NCBI GenBank assembly: GCA_905178155.1
Contig: CAJINV010000004.1
Coordinates: forward strand, 9,300,418-9,352,104
Direction: 5' to 3'
DNA length: 51,687 nucleotides
DNA from: Amoebophrya sp. A120
Taxonomy: Eukaryota > Sar > Dinophyceae > Syndiniales > Amoebophryaceae
The notes beneath the pieces are model-generated. The model saw only the letters and a program-made list of their open reading frames with translations, was not told where the DNA came from and made no database searches. Below are positions 1 through 11,254 of the stretch, piece by piece; the first letter of the stretch is position 1; every line of letters starts with the position of its first letter. The position numbers and the translations under genes are program-made.

Positions 1-1420
1 ACGCTCCTGATCTCAGTGGTACTTAGTCGACCCGGGGGGGCAGGTATTACGTGGCCCCCGGTTCGGGTCTGTGCCTGCAATGCCGCAGCGAAGTCGTTTT
101 AGATGGTGCTGCAGCACAGCTGCGCGCACCGTGATGGGCGCCAAAGGCCCCAAGTCTGTCACTACAGAAAACAGTAGCCATGACTGCGATCGGCCCTAGT
201 GTTCGACCGCTTTCTGTTTGAAACCAGCGCCGCGCGCACAGCTTCGGTCTTCGTGCGCCCATTGATCGGAAGCAGCGTCCCTAAATCCTACGGCCGGCAG
301 CCGTGCCACCGTAAACAATAGTCGCGCAGCGCTTCGCGCCTCACAAACCAAAATCGCGCGCGCGCGCGCCAAAATACAGGACCTTTTGGGGCTTGTTGCG
401 TGCACATACTTTTTGCGACATATGGCGCCCGCAAGATATGCTCTGTAGCTCATCGGGATTGTTTTCTCCCGTTGCCCGCTCTTTTTTTCGGGGTTTGGCA
501 CGTGCACTACGTATGGTTCTCTTCTTTTTCGTATGCCCGGAACCTTTACGAACTAGTTCGTGAACTGGGGTACACTCTCGAACCGATTCACATACATACA
601 TACATACATACATACATACACACATACATACATACATACATACACGTTCCACTTGGAAGTGAAAATAAGGAGGCACGACAGACGACGAGCCTCATCGTCC
701 GCCGTGCAACTACAGAAGAAGTCGGTGAGAAGATGAAGAGGAGCCAAGCGTCGACCTCTCGGTCGCTCTTCTCGGCTGACTAGTGTAGACCTCTTGTGGC
801 TGAATAGTGTAGACCTCTCGTAGCTCTTCTCGGCCACGCGTTCGACCCCACGGGCTGAGTAGTGTACGTAGCCATAGAATCGGCCGCGCTTCGGTGTCAC
901 TGAATAAAATTTGTTCTATTCTTTCCTAGCCCATCGTGCTTGAGCTTGACTTTTTGACCTTTTTTCTCTTGTGATGCTTCGTCATGTCATCTTCTTCCTG
1001 CCCCAAATGACCGAACGAACCCCACCCAACCCACAACAGGACAACTTGAAGCTTTATTTCTTCGCGGAATAAACGCTTCTACGTTATTGCCCCCACAAGT
1101 TGAAATAAATCACTAACGACGACTCATCTCACCGATGTTTTTATAGAATTAAAACGAAATTAATATTGACAACGAGACAACAAAACTATAAGCTTTTTAC
1201 AACTGGTGTCCCAGAAGAACACAGCGAAAAACATTTTCTTTCTCTAGATTAGCATAGTTAGACGCACTATAACTAATCTAATTTAAATCGATTCGAAGTG
1301 AAGAAGACGAAGACCGATTCCTATCGGGCCGGCGTCCTTCCTTTCTTTTTGTTTTGTTCCTAAAATTTGACTCAGCCCTTCGTCTCCCTGATTTACTATA
1401 CTAATACCACCGCAAGAAAA
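1..1420. other. Left flank without a supported gene
   Basis: I see no supported gene here. The stretch holds a CG dinucleotide run near 357-370, a CATA microsatellite and, around 775-860, short imperfect repeats of the form TAGTGTAGACCTCT. Open frames that cross the microsatellite are produced by the repeat. From about 900 to 1350 the DNA is AT-rich and could contain the promoter and 5' leader of the glycosyltransferase gene. Confidence 0.6.
591..644. repeat. CATA tetranucleotide microsatellite
   Basis: About 13 copies of CATA/TACA, interrupted once by CACA. It reads open in several frames on both strands and gives spurious Tyr/Val/Cys or His/Thr-rich peptides. Confidence 0.95.
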
Positions 1421-4338
1421 ATGAAAATGGACGGACGCAAAGTTCCCGCGAGCAGCCCCGAGGGTGTCTCCTTCGGGAACAAGAAGATGTTGCTTTGTTC
1501 TCTGCTCCCGGTCGTTTCGGTCGTGCAGGGATCGCACATTATCTTCCACGGCCCGGCTGCACTGGAGCCGGAGTCGGAGCCGCAGCCGAATGTGTTTTTG
1601 AGTCCGCGGCCCGTGAGCGCCGCGGCCCGTGAGCAAGGCCGCGAGGCGACCTCGTCCGGGAGCGGGTGGTCGACCGGGAGTCTTATCAAATGCAAAAATG
1701 TGTGGGTCTGGCAGAGTGTAAACTTGTCATGCAGGTTTTTCATGATCCATGAGGTCTGGAATGCGAGACCTAGCGTGACAGAGTCTGTGAGGTCTCTGCC
1801 ATGCCTATCCTGCATGAGAAACTCCCTCCAAACTTGGTCGAAAGTGGACAGCTTTTGGCACTCATGCAGCACAGATCTCTGCATGATTCGGATTAATTTA
1901 GCATGACAAGTTGCAATCTTCCAGACCCAGACACTTTTGCAATCCATAAGTCTTGGCTTTCTGCAAGAGGAGTCCAAACCCTCCTCCGCGGCCGCGGTTG
2001 CAGTTCCCGTGCAGAGCACGAAACGGCGAAAGAATGTGTTCTATTACGCTGCCGGAGGGACGGAGCTCGCGGCGGCGTATGCTTCCGCGCGCTATCTGGC
2101 GCAGCAACGCGATGAAAACGGCGACCCGGTTTACAACGTGGTCTGCGGATTTAACTTTGGTCTCTCGATGATGCTGGTCGGCAGGCCGGGGGAGTGGCAT
2201 ATCGGGGAGGGTGACCCGGTAGAACTCGGGTGGTTGACCGAGAAAGAAGCCGAAGTCGACTGCAGCGCTGCAGCAGCTCGCGGCGGTGCTGAGGGTGCGA
2301 GAGGAGCCAGTGGAGACAGTGCGTCCCCGTCTCCTCGAGTTCATCCCTATAACAGGTGCGATGTTCCCATCGGACACTTACCCCTGGGCAGCGATGCTTT
2401 TTTGCAGGAGGAAGTGGGAAAAACCGAGCGCATCGCCTTGTCACAACCTCTGAATTCCGAACTGAAGCGGATGAAGGCGGCGGGTGTGCACCTGGCGCCG
2501 CATCGACTGTCCCTTCAATTCATCGCCAGAGACCAGTTGCGGAAGGGAGGAAAACCCGAGGAAAAGCCCGCGGAGATGTATGGCCAGCTTTTGGCCGGAA
2601 TCCGAGACGAGGCCGCTCTCGTTGCACACGCCAAACAGGCTTTGGGAGCTATGCCACCTAGTGGCGCGGAGGCAGCGGCATCTACGGGCGTCGACGAGGC
2701 AGCTGCACCGCTGACCGAGGCAGAAGCGGAGTATGTGTACGGGTACCCGAGCTACGCGCGGTACGTGAAAAACGTAATTTTTGAAGGAGAGGCTGTCGAC
2801 CTGGCTGTTGTGGACGTGATTGCGATGAATAACCGAGAGTTTGCGAAGCAGCTGGGTCTCGATTTTCGAACGACGATGTTGCGGGAACTGAGCCCGGCAG
2901 TTCTTGTGCAATGGATTGGGAATCCCGCGATGAGTCCGTACCCCACAATTAGCGGCCGCAAGTCGGAGGCACCGATACAACCGGACGACGCTCTTGTGAT
3001 CGACATGGCCCAGGTCCCCTCCGTGACAGCGACACCTTTTCCGCTCTTTTACAATTGGGCGAATGCGAATGCGAATGCGCCGCAGTCGATTGGAGACTTG
3101 CAAAAATCACTAGAGGCCAACGCAGAGCTGGAACACACCCGGGTCGGGGCAGCCCCCGGCTGCCGGTGGTCAAGGTGCACCTGCAATCGCACCGGCAGGA
3201 GGACGGAGGTTCACAGCCGTCGGCGGACTTCGGGCCCTACGCCCTGGTCATGCCCCACCCCGCCCGCGAAGCGAATGCCAGCACAGCGGGAAGCGCTCAC
3301 GTGACCAGCCTCAGCGAAAAACTGCTTGAAGGAGGGCGGTTTGACGCACTGATCTATGTGGGCTTCGGGACGCAGCCCAACTGGTTTTCGCGCGAAGGAG
3401 TTCGGTACCTGGCGAGGGAACTCGTCGGGGCGTCGGAGTCTGCGCTGGTCTACATGGTAAAGCCGAAGCTGATGCCGGTGGATTTCGATCCGGAAGCGGC
3501 TGTTTCGCCGCAAAAGTTTTTCGCGGGCCTGGAGGCGTCGTTTGGTGGATGGCTGATGTTTCACCCGGAAGAGGTGGCGCCCCAGCTGGAGATCTTTCAG
3601 ACTTTCGGTGACGGAAAATTCATGGTCGACCCCAAGGACGGCGGCGGAGAAAGGCCGCTGCAGGTGATCTTCGTGTCGCACGGTGGCGTGGGCTCGCTCG
3701 CGGAGGCCGCCGCGTTCCGACTGCCGCTCCTGTGCCTCCCCCTGCTCCAGGGGGACCAGCCCCCGAACTGCAGACAGGTGGCGCGTATGGCAACGGGGCG
3801 GGACTTGGGCAAGCTGTCTGCTGCGATGATTCTCCACAAGATGCTCAGCGGTCCGATTGCATCCGACGTCACCAATCTCGCGGGCCGCCATTTCGCCTAT
3901 TTTTCAACGCCGGGCTGCAAGACGGGCGGCGAAGATCGTACCGGGGAGCTGAAGTTCGAAGGAGTCGTCGCCGCTACGCGCGCAGAGCTTGGCAAGCTGC
4001 AAGGCTTTTACGAGTCGGCCGCGCAGTTCTCGCAGTCCGTGCGGGCGATGAAGCGTTGGGAAGAAGAGCTTCTGCCCGAGTTCGAGCGGGAGAGCGGGGT
4101 CCCGTGGCGCAAGCAGCTGGACATCCAAGGCGTGCTCCGCACGGAAGCGAAGGCGCTGCTTGCCGCGGACTCTGCCTACGCGCAAGGAATTCGCGGAGCA
4201 CTAGACACTTCGCAGGACCTCCTGTACCAAAACACGGTAAGCCGCGAAACGGGGGCGGGCCAGTTGCTCGAGTATTTCATGCAAAACGAGAAAGAGCACG
4301 GGGGATGGATGGTCGCGGACGGGGCGACGGAAGCCTAG
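1421..4338 (+). CDS. UDP-glycosyltransferase-like protein (GT1 fold), one frame slip
   Basis: Exons 1421-1684 and 1955-4338, separated by a family A introner. The first ATG in frame is at 1421; a hydrophobic stretch (LLCSLLPVVSVVQG) from about residue 23 could be a signal peptide or anchor. The C-terminal half carries a UDP-glycosyltransferase-type donor site: FVSHGGVGSLAEAAAF near 3670, then PLLCLPLLQGDQPPNCRQ near 3725-3775, where His-Gly-Gly and Asp-Gln are the usual sugar-nucleotide contacts. The family transfers sugars from UDP-sugars to small acceptors or lipids; the acceptor cannot be told here. The N-terminal half is open in one frame to about 3150, and the rest in another; the switch falls at a run of five C (3153-3157), and one more C would join them. 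Expected length is about 882 residues. The slip could be a sequencing error or a real mutation. The family call is fairly firm, the substrate unknown. Confidence 0.7.
1685..1948 (-). mobile_element. Introner, family A (reverse orientation)
   Basis: Inverted ends of the type TATCAAATGCAAAAATGTCT. The 6-bp direct repeat AGTCTT flanks it (1679-1684 and 1949-1954). Removing element plus one repeat (270 nt) keeps the glycosyltransferase frame. Its interior matches the reverse complement of the copy at 7409 (shared GCATGAGAAACTCCC-like block), so it is inserted backwards relative to that copy. Confidence 0.88.
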
Positions 4339-6621
4339 CCACGCCGGTCGAGGGGCGCTCCTCCGGAGAACGCCGAGATCTTTTGCAGCAAACGCGCGCA
4401 GAAAGCGCACAAAGAAGCGACGAACTCAAAGATGACCATGGCAATATGATGTCGGATTTCCCGTATCTGTCTGCTATGGAAACTACTACTACTGTTATAA
4501 GATACAAGTCGTGTTTAATCTCAATAAACAGACCCTGCTATAATTAGAGCACACGAACAAAAACGAATAGGGCGCAACTATAGGGAAATACGAACAAAAC
4601 TAGAAGAGGAGATGGAAACTAGCTGGGTTTCTCTGAAGCCGGAAAGAACGCGAACAATTCGCACAGCTATGCGCGAACCGAGCGCAACACACAAAAACAG
4701 GGAAACTCCTATAGAGCGACGAAGTTACTTTTTTGCCATGGTAAAGCGAAAGCCGCATCATCCGCCTAGGTACGCGGAAGCGTTGTGGAGAAGCTACCGC
4801 AAGTAAACCTCTGAAAAAGTCATACGAAATTTACCTTCCTCTCTATTTTGGTCCGCCAAGCTACGCGGGGGGCGCGGGTAAGTAGTAAAAATGCCGGCCC
4901 CTTTACGCGTGTAAGGCTTGGATCGGGACACCTTGCGGCGCGAAAGTCCTCTTCCAAAAAAAAAAAAAAGGCGCCGCCATCGTACCACCTGAAAACACGA
5001 AAGGCCGGGGCGCTGCGGAGAAGCCGCCGCAGGCACGCCCCGTCCCACCAAGTCGGGCGAGGTTTTATGTTTTTCGTTTTTTCGGCCCAAGCTACGCGGG
5101 GGGCGCGGGTAAGTATCAAAAAAGGCCGGCCCCTTTACGCGTGTAAGGCTTGGATCGGGACACCTTGCGGCGCGAAAGTCCTCTTCCAAAAAAAAAAAAT
5201 AGGCGCCGCCGTCGTATCACCTGAAAAGACGAAAGGCCGGGGCGCTGCGGAGAAGCCGCCACAGGCATACCCCGTCTCACCAAGTCGACCGAGGTTTTAT
5301 CTTTTTCGTTTTTTCGGCCCAAGCTATGCGGGGGGCGCGGGTAAGTATCAAAAAAGGCCGGCCCCTTTACGCGTGTAAGGCCTGGGTCGGGACACCTTGC
5401 GGCGCGAAAGTCCTCTTCCAAAAAAAAAAAAAGGCGCTGCCATCGTATCACCTGAAAACACGAAAGGCCGGGGCGCTGCGGAGAAGCCGCCGCAGGCACG
5501 CCTCTCATCAAGTCGGGCGAAATTTCTGTTCCCCGTTTTTTCGGCCCAAGCTATGGCGGGGGTGTGGGTATCAAAAAGAGCCGGCCCCGCCTCTACGCGT
5601 GTAAGCCTTGACCTTGAGCCGTGCCACTGCGGCGGCGCGAAGTTTTTGCAGCCGCCACCACTTACTACCGCCTCGCCTCCAGCTAGTCGGCACAGGCGAA
5701 GGCACATTTTTGTCCTCGGAAGCAAACAACTGCTTTCTGTGCGCAAGAACGCAAGCACGTAAATACCTCCGTAGTACGTCAAAGGTCTTATATTTTGTCA
5801 TCAAGCAGACTGTTTGGCTCAACAATTACAATGCTTCACTTCTGTGGCCTAGATACTAACGATACCTTTTTCAATCAAATTTTTCGGCTCAGTTGAACTA
5901 CCAGTTTTGTTGGAGGACATCGTGTAAGAAAGCCAGTTATATTCAGGTTCCTGCTGCATTGGAAGCATTCGAAGCAGCTCATGTTGCGGGGCAGTGGGTC
6001 GTGCTCCTGCTCTCGCGACAACAGGGAGCCACAAAAATATTTCATCGAGCGTGCCTCATCATGGTTGTTGTTCGATCCAACGTGTCTTCACTAGGCTCGT
6101 TCTGTCCTGTGGGTCCGCGATCAAGAAAGAACAGAACGTAGGTTATAATTCAGGCTTCGTTGAAAATTCATTGTACGGCCATTGTCATGTCAACATTGTC
6201 GTCAACCCATTGAAACGAAAATTTCGATTTCCCTTTCAGACGACCACGATCAAGTGCATTCGCATGAAAGAAAAAAAAAGGATGAAAAAATCGAAATCCG
6301 GTCACTTGAAAATGCAAGGAAGATGATCCAGAGTTCCAGCGATCGGTGATGAAGTTCTTCAAAAAAACGATCAACAAAGTTCTTCACAATTCCTTCGAAG
6401 GTGCTCTAGAATTGAGGCCATTTTTTCCTTGTTGCAACACCAAAATCAGCAGGACCGTCGCGTGGTGTTTTGAAGCGATGCGTTAGTTTCGAATATCTGC
6501 TTTCTCGTTGATTTCTTTCTGCATAAACAAGCCAAAAGACTTGGACTTCCAGAATTAGTACCTCGGCAAAAATCCGAACTAAAGGCAGTTTCAGTACGGA
6601 GAAAAAGCTTTGATTTTGAAA
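4339..6621. other. Intergenic region with tandem array
   Basis: Between the glycosyltransferase stop and the helicase start. It contains the 230-bp tandem array (4851-5640). The rest (4339-4850 and 5640-6621) shows no conserved coding signal; the short open frames across the array are repeats of one another. The helicase promoter presumably lies within the last few hundred bases, but I recognise no motif. Confidence 0.6.
4851..5640. repeat. Tandem repeat, about 230-bp unit, 3.4 copies
   Basis: Successive units begin with CCAAGCTACGCGGGG-like sequence at about 4856, 5087, 5319 and 5546 (spacing 231, 232, 227). Each unit has a GGCCGGCCCCTTTACGCGTG block, a GCGGCGCGAAAGTCC block and a poly(A) run of 11-13. 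The fourth copy is partial and more diverged. The units are nearly identical, so the array is probably recent. No protein is conserved across it. Confidence 0.92.
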
Positions 6622-9600
6622 ATGACGGTGAGCAAACCTGAGAAGTCTGCCAAGGCAGACGGTGTGAAGAAGGTGAAAAAGGTCAAGAAAGTGAAGACGG
6701 CTACTGCGGAGCAACCAGCAGCGGCATCCACTGTGGCAGCTGCAGCACCTGTAGTGGCTGCAACGACAACATCAGAAGGCGCTGCTGTTGCGAAAAAGGC
6801 AAAGAAGACGAAGAAGGACAACAAAACTGGTGTAGCAAAGCCTACTACACCAGCTGCAGAAAAGAGTGAAGACTCCACAACAGTCGATGATCAGAATAAG
6901 AGTGCAGCTAGTGGAGCAGTTTCGTCCACGAGCACGAAAGTAGCTAGCACAAGTGCCGGATCTTCACCAGCGGAACCACAAACCATGGCAGCTTTCCTTC
7001 TGAAAAACCGCGTTGCGAATGCCCAGGACTTCCAACCGGTTCCGATGGACAACATTTCTGACATCAGTAATAAATCGAAGAAAGCTCTGAATGAGTATAA
7101 ATCCATCACCTCCCTCTTCGAGATCCAGGCCCGGGTGTTCGAGCACGCCGTGGCCGGAAAAGACGTGGTCGGGAAGGCCAAGACGGGCTGCGGAAAAACT
7201 CTGGCTTTTTGCCTACCCGTGGTCGAGCGGTTCGCAAAGTTGCTGGAGAGTCAAGACGGTGAATTCACAAAAGCAGTGTCGCGGAAGAAACCGCTGGTGA
7301 TTACCCTTGCTCCAACCCGGGAACTGGCAAAACAAATTATCCGGGACTTTGAAGTTCTGGGGAACGCGCACAATTTCTCGTCCGAGTGCTTGTACGGGGG
7401 TGTCCAGTATCAAATGTAAAAATAAATGTCTGGGTCTGGAACAAAGCAACTTGTCATGCTAAATCTGAATCATGAAAAAATCTGTGTTGCGTGATTACCA
7501 AAAGAAAAGCTGTCCACTTTTGACCTAATCGAGAGGCAGTCTCTCATGCAGGATAGGCATGATAGAACTCTCACAGAATCTCTCATGCTATGTCCTTCAT
7601 ACCAGACCTCATGGGTCATGGAAAACCTGCATGACAAGTCTGGCATTCTTCCAGACCCAGACATTTTTGCAGTTGATATCCAGTTCGGCCCGCAGTGCCA
7701 GGTGTTGCGGGAGGGGTATCAAGAAGAAAAATCCCCCCTCCCCATATCAAAACGAAACTTCTAATGCTGGATTTGCGTACACAAATCAGCCCTGTCTTGC
7801 AGTAGAGGACTGCAGGCCCGCATCAAGCCTGACTGGGAGAGGTTTTGGCCTAGGCGCTCAGCATGTCAAAAGTCCATGCTGCAGGCCGAACAGCATCACA
7901 AACCGCCGTTATAACGCGGGGGGCCTTCTGGGTTCGCCTTCTTGCAAGACAAACACGATTTGTGGCCACAAATCAGCATCGCAAATGTCCGAAAATATAC
8001 CTTTTCGGTATGGGGAGGGGGGATTTTTCCTTTTGATAAGGGAAGGCAGATCATCGTCGCGACCCCCGGCCGGTTGTTGGACCACATTCAACGGCAAACC
8101 ATCGACTTGAGCGAAGTCAGGTACTATGATCCACTTGAATGTTAATATTGCCAGGCTACTTTGAAGAGAAAATGAAAATGTCCATTAGTCGCTGCGACTG
8201 ACTCTTGCTGCAGTTGGTGCTCTTGCATGTTGACTGCGTTTTCAATTTCGTCCAAAATCAAATCGTAATCCTCGCAATTGCATGATAATCAATTCCCAAG
8301 CATGTTCAACTCGTCAATCCCTCTCAGGGCCCTCGTCCTCGACGAAGCCGATGAGATGCTTTCCATGGGTTTCCAGGAGGACGTCGATTCCGTCATCAAC
8401 GCGTTACCGCGGAAGGACGTCCAGAAGCTCCTGTTCTCCGCGACGCTCCCCCACTGGGTGATATGCAATACAAATTTCCCGTACATGTACTTACAAGATG
8501 CATCACAAATTTTACCAATGAATTTGGAGTGTGACCACACTTGTCATGCTAAACCAGGATCGAAGCCCAGTTTTGTCATGCAGAGACTGCATTTGTATGT
8601 GTACGGGAAATTTACTGTGGATAGGTGAACGACCTGGTGCAGAAAAAGATGACAGACCCGCAGTGGGTCGACATCGCGAGCAAGGACGACAACAGCACGA
8701 ACAAGAACATCAGCCACAAGTGCATCTTATGCATTGCAAATGTGTCTGGGTCTGGAAACTTGTGATGCTGGATGGCGTATCATGGGGAGGCCACTAGTGC
8801 TGGCTCAGCATGCCAAGTTTCTGAGCTTCTAGGTGTTGCCCACTCTGCGTGACAGACTGCGTCTCTGCATGACAGAAAAGTGGGGCTCTTGGGTAACGTG
8901 CATGACAGATTTAAGAGTCATACCGGGCAACCATGACAAACATGCACCCTTCCAGACCCAGACACTTTTGCATTTGATACATCTTCTGCCCGCCGCAGTT
9001 CAAAGCGGACACTTTAGGGGATTTTGTCAAGGTCCACGCGGGCGCGCTGTTTGGGAAAACCGTGATCTTTTGCGACAGCAAGAAGGAGGTCAACGAGTTA
9101 GCGCAGCACGAGAAATTGGTCCAACTCGGCGCGGGGGTGTTGCACGGCGACGTCCAGCAGAACCAACGCGAGGTCGTGATGGAGAATTTCCGCACGGGAA
9201 AGATTAAAGTTTTGGTCGCAACTGACGTTGCGGCCCGGGGTCTGGACGTGCCGTGTGTGGATTTGGTGATCAACACGCGGCCGCCGCAAGACGTGGAGTC
9301 CTACGTCCATCGATCCGGCCGAACCGGCCGCGCGGGGAACAGCGGGGTTTCGATCATCTTCTACAGCCGGTCGGATGAGTACATGATCCGGATTTTGAAG
9401 CGGAAACTCGGGATTGAAATGCAACGCGTCGGGCCGCCGCAACCGTTCGACATTGTGAAATCCGCGGCGAAGGACAGCACGCGGTTCTTGGATTCCATAT
9501 CAAATGCAAAAGTGTCTGGGTCTGGAAGGTTGGAACTTGTGATGCTATTTTTGGACTCTAAAAAAATCTGTATTGCATGAACAGCAAGAGGAGTCTAAAT

Positions 9601-10689
9601 TGTGCTACGCGGGGAGGGCGTTTGTCGTGCGGAGTAGGCATCAGGAAGCCCTCTAAAAATCTGTGATGCTAGGCCGTGCATTACAGACATCCTGTGTCAT
9701 GCAAAACATGCTTGACAAATTTCAGAATCTTCCAGACCCAGACATTTTTGCATTTGATATTCCATCCACCAGGACAACGTGGAGGCGTTTCTGGACCAGG
9801 CGAAGCAGATGATTGAGGAGCGCGGCGTATCCTGTGTAAAAACGTCCCCACCTCCCCATAGTTGTCATGCAAATCCGCCATGACAGGAAGATTTGTAATG
9901 ATCATCTCCATAAAAGGCATTTCGATTTCCGATTGTGTTTTCGCATTTGTAATGCTGTGAACAGGATGTGGATGAGACAGAGACTTTCTCATGCGGCTTC
10001 CCTTGCTAACCAGCACTACACTGCAGATGGAGACTTGTCATGCGCAACTCCTAAAACTTGGAGATTTGTGTTGCAGATTTACCAACTTGACTATGGGGTG
10101 GGGACGTTTTTGCTCAGGATACGGCGCGGAGCAGGCGCTAGCCGCGGCGATGGCGGGGTTGACGGGTTACACGAAGCGGGTGCAGGGAAGGAGTCTGTTG
10201 TCCTCGTTTCAAGACTGCACGTGCCTGAAACTCACCAGTAACAAGCCGATCGAAGCGACGTCGAAGGGGTTTTTCCTCCTCCGCCAATTTTTCGATAAGT
10301 CCTTGACCGAGGATAAGATCAAGGGGATGACGTTGTGCGCAGATAACTACTCCTGTATCTTCGACGTCCCTTCCGACCAGGTGGACGCCATGATGGCGAT
10401 CGTGCAGACACCAGGCGTGTTATGGGACGGGATTGAGATCACGATCCCGCGGGAGCTCCCTGAGTTGCAGGAGCGGGACGGAAACAGCTGGCAGAACGAC
10501 GAGCAGGCGCATAAAGATAGAAAGAAAATGCTGTGGGAAAGGAGAACCGGGAAAGGCGGCGGTGGCAAGGGCGGTGGTAAGGGCGGTGATCACGGCGGAA
10601 AAGGAAAAGGAGGCGGGAAGAAGGGCGGTTTTACCGGTAGAGGTGGCGGATCTGCTGGCGGAAAAGGACAGCGATCGGGACCGTATTGA
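6622..10689 (+). CDS. DEAD-box RNA helicase with GUCT domain, DDX21/DDX50-like
   Basis: Exons 6622-7408, 7685-7716, 8044-8120, 8328-8461, 8629-8728, 8986-9498, 9766-9827 and 10127-10689 give 2268 nt, about 755 residues. The N-terminus is Lys/Ala/Thr-rich ([10 protein letters not shown]), as in nucleolar proteins. Helicase motifs in order: Walker [11 protein letters not shown], Ia [11 protein letters not shown] as YGGVQFGPQ (rebuilt across an introner), Ib [13 protein letters not shown] in [16 protein letters not shown] in [45 protein letters not shown]. After it comes a GUCT-type domain (about 10200-10460) and a Gly/Lys-rich tail. DDX21-type helicases act in the nucleolus on rRNA; that role is inferred from the family. 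Six introns are introners and one (8121-8327) is a normal GT-AG intron. Confidence 0.93.
7409..7678 (+). mobile_element. Introner, family A
   Basis: Ends match TATCAAATG..GTCTGGGTCTGGA and its inverse. Direct repeat TCCAGT at 7403-7408 and 7679-7684. Removal of 276 nt rebuilds the helicase YGGVQFGPQ motif in frame. With exact repeat-to-repeat removal, no choice of cut gives GT-AG. Confidence 0.93.
7717..8038 (+). mobile_element. Introner, family F
   Basis: Inverted ends GAAAAATCCCCCCTCCCCAT and its complement, bounded by TATCAAG and TTTTGATA. Near-direct repeat AGGGG (7712-7716) and AGGGA (8039-8043). Removal of 327 nt joins LREG to [14 protein letters not shown] of the helicase. The interior matches the copy at 32931 (CTGCAG-AGGACTGCAG block). 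Confidence 0.9.
8121..8327 (+). other. Ordinary GT-AG intron in the helicase gene
   Basis: 207 nt. Donor CAG|GTACTATG, acceptor CCCTCTCAG|GG; joins SEV to RALVLDEAD. It has no inverted ends and no flanking direct repeat, unlike the six introners in the same gene. Confidence 0.9.
8462..8623 (+). mobile_element. Introner, family C
   Basis: Ends TGCAATACAAATTTCCCGTA and complement. Direct repeat GGTGA (8457-8461, 8624-8628). Here a GT-AG cut is available (8458-8624), because the repeat begins with GGT and the element ends in ATA. Splicing rebuilds [11 protein letters not shown] in the helicase. Confidence 0.9.
8729..8979 (+). mobile_element. Introner, family A
   Basis: Direct repeat CATCTT (8723-8728, 8980-8985). 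Excision gives [12 protein letters not shown] in the helicase. None of the repeat-consistent cuts is GT-AG; one is AT-AC. Confidence 0.9.
9499..9758 (+). mobile_element. Introner, family A
   Basis: Direct repeat ATTCCAT (9492-9498, 9759-9765). Removal of 267 nt gives [14 protein letters not shown] in frame. No GT-AG cut is possible within the repeat. Confidence 0.92.
9828..10121 (+). mobile_element. Introner, family E
   Basis: Ends GTATCCTGTGTAAAAACGTC and complement (GGGGACGTTTTTGCTCAGGATAC). Direct repeat CGGCG (9823-9827, 10122-10126). Excision gives [13 protein letters not shown] in the helicase. Confidence 0.9.
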
Positions 10690-11183
10690 AGAGAGAACTA
10701 CGTTTTCTAGGAAATTGAGGTCCACCTTTTCCGTACTACCTGCCTCTCTATTACTTCCACTTCCACCTGACTGTATGATCATGCAACTGCCGCGAGGGTG
10801 AACAAGAGCTCTTCCTACTTCTTCACGTTCATCTATTTATTCTGGATATAGCTTTACTGGGTCACAGGGTATTTTCATTTTTCAAGACGAATTTCGTGTG
10901 CGTGCATCTGGTAACTACTTCAAACGAATCCATTAACAAATCCTTTCGCTTTTTTCCCGAGGAGCGGGAGCAGGAGAGATTTTTTGTTCCCTTCTGAGAG
11001 CACCAGACACTCTGCACAACTGATGTTCGCACGGGACCACGAGTGCAATTGTTATTGTTGTAGCCGCCTATGGCTCGTCCTCGCTCTTTTCTTCTTGGTT
11101 TTGTTTTGCGCTTCTCGTTTCGTTTTTTTTTTGGGTGTCGGGAAGGAGAAATAACAGTCAGCAAGACGGGAGAAAGGACGAAG

Positions 11184-11241
11184 ACGGAGTTTCTTTGGTT
11201 TCACTCCGGCGTGCTGCGGAAGATAAACAATGATTGACAAT
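11184..11241 (+). repeat. 58-bp direct repeat, left copy
   Basis: Begins ACGGAGTTTCTTTGGTTTCA and ends ATGATTGACAAT. It differs at three positions from the copy at 12211-12268. Each copy contains the short inverted pair CGGAG/CTCCG. Confidence 0.9.
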
Positions 11242-11254
11242 CGGGAGTGATGGC

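Noticed and set aside
400-783. 127-codon plus-strand frame across the CATA microsatellite
   Set aside because: The open frame is created by the repeat (HTYI periodicity), and flanking codon use is poor.
4851-5640. CRISPR-like or coding interpretation of the tandem array
   Set aside because: The units are 230 bp and contiguous, with no spacer variation, and the open frames are merely repeats of each other.
5810-5824. Partial spliced-leader-like word TTTGGCTCAA
   Set aside because: Only ten bases match; this is expected by chance and no gene start follows closely.
7407-7683. A canonical GT-AG reading of the first helicase introner
   Set aside because: Using GT at 7407 and AG at 7682-7683 removes 277 nt and shifts the frame. 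Only 276 nt keeps the DEAD-box motif.
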